From Sulfolobus sp. UBA167 (lineage in GTDB: Archaea > Thermoproteota > Thermoprotei_A > Sulfolobales > Sulfolobaceae): DNA of 25,535 nt. How positions within the stretch are numbered: position 1 is the stretch's first letter; each line of letters opens with the position of its first letter. The translations under genes and the position numbers were made by a program. Positions 23,297 to 25,535 of the stretch are shown piece after piece. The stretch covers positions 1 to 25,535 of the forward strand of contig DAHF01000052.1 of NCBI GenBank assembly GCA_002495845.1. Reading direction: 5' to 3'. Under the pieces are notes generated by a model. The model saw only the letters and a list, made by a program, of their open reading frames with translations. It was not told where the DNA came from and ran no database searches.

Positions 23297-24128
23297 GAAT
23301 ACTGCCGAATAGAAAAGCGAGTATCCCAGAGAGCATGGACACTTTCAGATAACCTCTAGCTTTGGAAGCTGAGCTAATAGAGGGCTTCTGCATGATAGAG
23401 AGCATAACTGAGGGGATGAAAAATACTACAAGGATTACAAGATAAATTAAGTTAAACCCGAATAAAATCGGCAGAGGAGACACTGCAAGTACAAGGATAA
23501 GGAAAACCTTGCTTATCACCCACGCTTTTCCGACTCCTGAGGTCACAGCTAACGTTCTAACGTTGTTAGCTTTATCTCCCTCGTAGTCCTCTATTCCTTT
23601 CACGAATTCCCTCACAAGCGTGAGGAAGAAGGAGTAGAATGTAGGCAGGAGTACTCTGATCAGCCATTCCCCCTCCATGAATGATGCCCCACCGTAGAAT
23701 ATGGAGAGCCCATTCGTCAGCGCAACGGTTAAGTTCCCAGGTAGTCCCGTTCTCTTCAAGTCCTTTGCGTAGAAATACAGCATCATGGAGGTAAACAGCG
23801 CTAAAGCCAGCGGTAATGGTCCGAGCGCTATTGAAAATAGGACTCCAACTATGAACATACCTAACGCCAAATTCATGGCTGTCCTAGGGCTCACTCTGCC
23901 TGAAGGTAAAGGTCTGTCAGGCTTGTTTATTCTGTCTATTTCTATATCAAAATAGTCATTTATTACATAACCGCCAGCAGCTACTAAGCCAACCACAACC
24001 ATGGAGAGAATAACTTTGGAAGGATCTATGTTCCAAAAAGAGGAAACTAAATACCCCATCAGATCTCCTAGCATAGCTCCTATGACGTTGTGTATTCTTA
24101 CAAGCCTCAACAGAGCCTTAAAGTCCAC
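23232..24128 (-). CDS. UbiA-family prenyltransferase, digeranylgeranylglyceryl phosphate synthase
   Basis: 298 residues, about eight to nine membrane helices. The first Asp-rich motif is NDYFDIEIDRINKPDRPLPS (57-76) and the second is DYEGDKANN (181-189); both bind magnesium-prenyl diphosphate. This matches DGGGP synthase, which adds the second geranylgeranyl ether to make the archaeal lipid core. The GTG start at 24128 is 26 bases from a minus-strand box A ACTTTTAAGT, so it is leaderless. The nearby geranylgeranyl-reductase-like gene supports a lipid role. Other UbiA members (heme or quinone prenyltransferases) are less likely. Confidence 0.9.
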   Translation of the reverse strand: MDFKALLRLVRIHNVIGAMLGDLMGYLVSSFWNIDPSKVILSMVVVGLVAAGGYVINDYFDIEIDRINKPDRPLPSGRVSPRTAMNLALGMFIVGVLFSIALGPLPLALALFTSMMLYFYAKDLKRTGLPGNLTVALTNGLSIFYGGASFMEGEWLIRVLLPTFYSFFLTLVREFVKGIEDYEGDKANNVRTLAVTSGVGKAWVISKVFLILVLAVSPLPILFGFNLIYLVILVVFFIPSVMLSIMQKPSISSASKARGYLKVSMLSGILAFLFGSIPISGAYLLQFSFQILLLPLLN

Positions 24129-24163
24129 GAAAACGTTAAATCGTGCGGACTTAAAAGTTTGTT
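24129..24163. promoter_or_regulatory. 35-base bidirectional promoter of ubiA and the small winged-helix gene
   Basis: CGTTAAATCG (24134-24143) is about 26 bases before the plus-strand ATG at 24164. ACTTTTAAGT on the minus strand (24149-24158) is about 26 bases before the GTG at 24128. Layout is the same interlocked type as at 22322-22354. Confidence 0.5.
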
Positions 24164-24364
24164 ATGACTACAGAGAAGGAAATTGAGATTGCTAAGAAAT
24201 ACTTTTCTACCTATATCTCCGTAGGGGAAATAATTGCTGTCAAGGAACTTAGAACACAAGGCGTCAGAAGCCCAGAAGAAGTGATCTCTAAACTCATCCA
24301 AGAAGGTTTCATAGAGAAGGGAGAAGGCTGTTATAACTTAGTGAGGAATAGAGGGAAGAAGTGA
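24164..24364 (+). CDS. Small winged-helix-like protein, possible PolB1-associated protein
   Basis: 66 residues: helix (TEKEIEIAKKYFSTYI), helix (VGEIIAVKELRTQG), helix (SPEEVISKLIQEG) and a beta wing (FIEKGEGCYNLVRN), then a basic tail RGKK. This is the shape of a single winged-helix domain. Function unknown by sequence. Sulfolobus PolB1-binding protein 2 is a protein of about this size, and this is a candidate for it, from memory only; a small transcription regulator is the alternative. Leaderless ATG; its end overlaps the reductase gene by 27 bases. Confidence 0.75.
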   Translation: MTTEKEIEIAKKYFSTYISVGEIIAVKELRTQGVRSPEEVISKLIQEGFIEKGEGCYNLVRNRGKK

Positions 24365-25264
24365 ATGGAAGTCGAACTCTTCGTAGGCACGAATTGTCTT
24401 TCCGTTGAAGAGCCTAGCGCTGAGCAGTGCCAGCTTCCACGTCTTCTCGAGGACAGATGTTAGCTTGAACTGTTTTTCTATTTCTCCCGAGAGCTTCCTG
24501 TACTCGTTCTCGTACTCCCTTCCGTCACCTTCTGCTATGTAGCGTATGAGTGGACCAATGAGCATGGAAATTCCGAATATGCCTCCTCCGGTGAACGTCT
24601 TGATGTTTCCTGTCACGTCCCCCAAGGACTTTCCGCTCAACTTTCTTGGTTTAGGTCTTGGAATTGCTCCTCCGTGAATTTCTATCACTCTTCCATCAAC
24701 CTTAGGAAGAAACATCTTTGGGTCTCCATAGGAGATAGCTCCTATCAGCGATCCGTAAGGTAAAGGGGTTATCCATGAAAAGCCAGCTGTATTCCTCTCA
24801 TCTAAGTAAACCCTTATGTCCTCACCTAAATCCTTGTCGATCAGTAGTTCAATCGCTTTGACCCACTTAGCCTTACCTTTCCAACCTGAGCAGTTTATTA
24901 TATCGCCTTCATATAACCTGCCGTCTGCTATAACCCCATTCTGCGTTATTGTAGCGTCTTTCCTCTCTACCTTCAGTTCCCTCGATGCCTCACTTTCAAA
25001 CTTTGCTCTATTAAATCTTACAACGTCAGTAGAGATAAAGACTTCATTTTTCTTATAATTTAATATTATGCTCTTGAACTCTCTATCTATGAACTCTTTG
25101 CTTACTCCTAGCTTATAGAAAGTGGACCGGCTTATTACACCAGTACATTTTTTGCCTGAGAACCTTCTCCTGTCGAAGACTATTGTAGAAAAACCTTGAT
25201 TTTGAAGTTTAGATCCAAGCAGGACTCCAGCTAGACCTCCTCCTACTATCAGAACTCCGATGAT
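24338..25264 (-). CDS. Short geranylgeranyl-reductase-family FAD oxidoreductase with no canonical start codon
   Basis: The frame is open from just after TGA-TAG at 25265-25270 to the stop at 24338, about 308 codons. It encodes VLIVGGGLAGVLLG (FAD-binding GxGxxG), DRRRFSGKKCTG, a substrate strand GFSWITPLPYG and the family motif SLGDVTGNIKTFTGGGI near residue 195. Such proteins reduce the double bonds of archaeal lipid chains. It is shorter than typical members (about 400-450). No ATG, GTG or TTG occurs before 24715, well inside the protein. Candidate starts are ATC at 25264 or 25261 and CTG at 25252, the last overlapping the SpeD stop (CTGA). Whether it is intact or has a lost start codon is open. 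Confidence 0.75.
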   Translation of the reverse strand: MIGVLIVGGGLAGVLLGSKLQNQGFSTIVFDRRRFSGKKCTGVISRSTFYKLGVSKEFIDREFKSIILNYKKNEVFISTDVVRFNRAKFESEASRELKVERKDATITQNGVIADGRLYEGDIINCSGWKGKAKWVKAIELLIDKDLGEDIRVYLDERNTAGFSWITPLPYGSLIGAISYGDPKMFLPKVDGRVIEIHGGAIPRPKPRKLSGKSLGDVTGNIKTFTGGGIFGISMLIGPLIRYIAEGDGREYENEYRKLSGEIEKQFKLTSVLEKTWKLALLSARLFNGKTIRAYEEFDFHSLLPSIPH

Positions 25265-25535
25265 CTATCAGCCTCTTTTATCTCATATCTCTCGCTTTTT
25301 AGTTCCTCCACAATATAATAGAATGCTTTCTTTGGATCCGTATGAGCCCCGCACGAATAAACGTCAACCGTAGCGAACTTGTATTCAGGCCAGGTATGAA
25401 TCGTGATATGGCTTTCAAGGATTATCGCAACTACGCTTACCCCCTCTCCTATCTTCCATGATTTTATATCCAAAAGAGTCATGTTGCCTTCCTTTGAAGC
25501 CTGCCTTACGATCTCCTGTAGCTTTTGATTATCCT
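25249..25535 (-). CDS. speD: Pyruvoyl S-adenosylmethionine decarboxylase (SpeD) family, C-terminal part
   Basis: The frame runs off the right edge, so the N-terminus is missing; about 94 codons remain of roughly 120. The self-cleavage site is ILESHITIHTWPE, where the Ser becomes the pyruvoyl group, followed by KFATVDVYSCGAHTDP with the conserved Cys and His. In Sulfolobus one homologue is an S-adenosylmethionine decarboxylase and another an arginine decarboxylase, both for polyamine synthesis; the missing part and a phylogeny are needed to decide. The ATG at 25482 is internal, because the upstream frame (DNQKLQEIVRQA) is coding-like. The stop overlaps the reductase start. Confidence 0.9.
   Translation of the reverse strand, partial: DNQKLQEIVRQASKEGNMTLLDIKSWKIGEGVSVVAIILESHITIHTWPEYKFATVDVYSCGAHTDPKKAFYYIVEELKSERYEIKEADRSSEF

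Noticed and set aside
1..25535. CRISPR array, intact transposon or defence system
   Set aside because: No regularly spaced direct repeats, no complete transposase and no nuclease or toxin-antitoxin genes are seen; the PIN domain here belongs to PINA, not to a VapC toxin.

Overview
The window is chromosomal DNA from a thermoacidophilic archaeon of the order Sulfolobales (Sulfolobus, Metallosphaera, Acidianus or a relative). The evidence is the gene content: an iron-sulfur primase large subunit, a Hjc resolvase with the full active-site set next to a PIN/ATPase/KH protein (PINA), an A-type ATP synthase operon with the small Sulfolobus-type extra subunit, ribosomal protein eS26, and archaeal-lipid enzymes. 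Signals fit too: AT-rich TATA boxes about 26 bases upstream of starts, many leaderless GTG/TTG starts, and U-rich terminators. I see no phage, CRISPR array, tRNA or rRNA. Most of the window is core genome, densely packed with many overlapping genes.

Layout. 1-75: end of a probable decayed IS200/IS605 (tnpB) element. 87-1354 (minus): three-gene run of a DUF2286 protein with an acidic tail, an aKMT-like protein lysine methyltransferase and a small thioredoxin-fold-like protein. 1390-1980 (plus): CDP-alcohol phosphatidyltransferase, probably archaetidylinositol-phosphate synthase, overlapping tail to tail with priL (1891-2799, minus). 2848-4536: metG, converging on atpI (4525-6651, minus). 6723-11881: ATP synthase operon F-E-A-B-D-small subunit-K. 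11926-13371 proS and 13406-13696 rps26e. 13906-15503: pdxS-pdxT (PLP synthesis). 15553-17073 PINA, facing hjc (17291-17746, minus) across a gap with two structured elements. 17784-20860 (minus): branched-chain amino-acid operon ilvB-ACT subunit-ilvC, with a structured leader. 21061-22321 (minus): HAD phosphatase and a circularly permuted GTPase. 22355-23296 (plus): unrecognised beta-rich protein. 23232-24128 (minus): UbiA-type DGGGP synthase. 24164-24364 (plus): winged-helix-like small protein. 24338-25535 (minus): short geranylgeranyl-reductase-family flavoprotein and the C-terminal part of a SpeD-like pyruvoyl decarboxylase cut by the window edge.

How it works together. The ATP synthase genes supply most of the A1Ao complex; no subunit C is visible. 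PriL, PINA, Hjc and possibly two PolB1-associated small proteins make this a replication/recombination neighbourhood. UbiA, the reductase and the CDP-alcohol transferase belong to archaeal lipid synthesis. The main second-look items are: two genes (the ACT subunit and the reductase) with no ATG, GTG or TTG at the expected start; a possible leader peptide with alternative hairpins before ilvB; a folded AGCT-periodic element directly after PINA; and two copies of a hairpin ending in GGGGTAGTYCAC. I did not recognise a complete new system; these are candidates.
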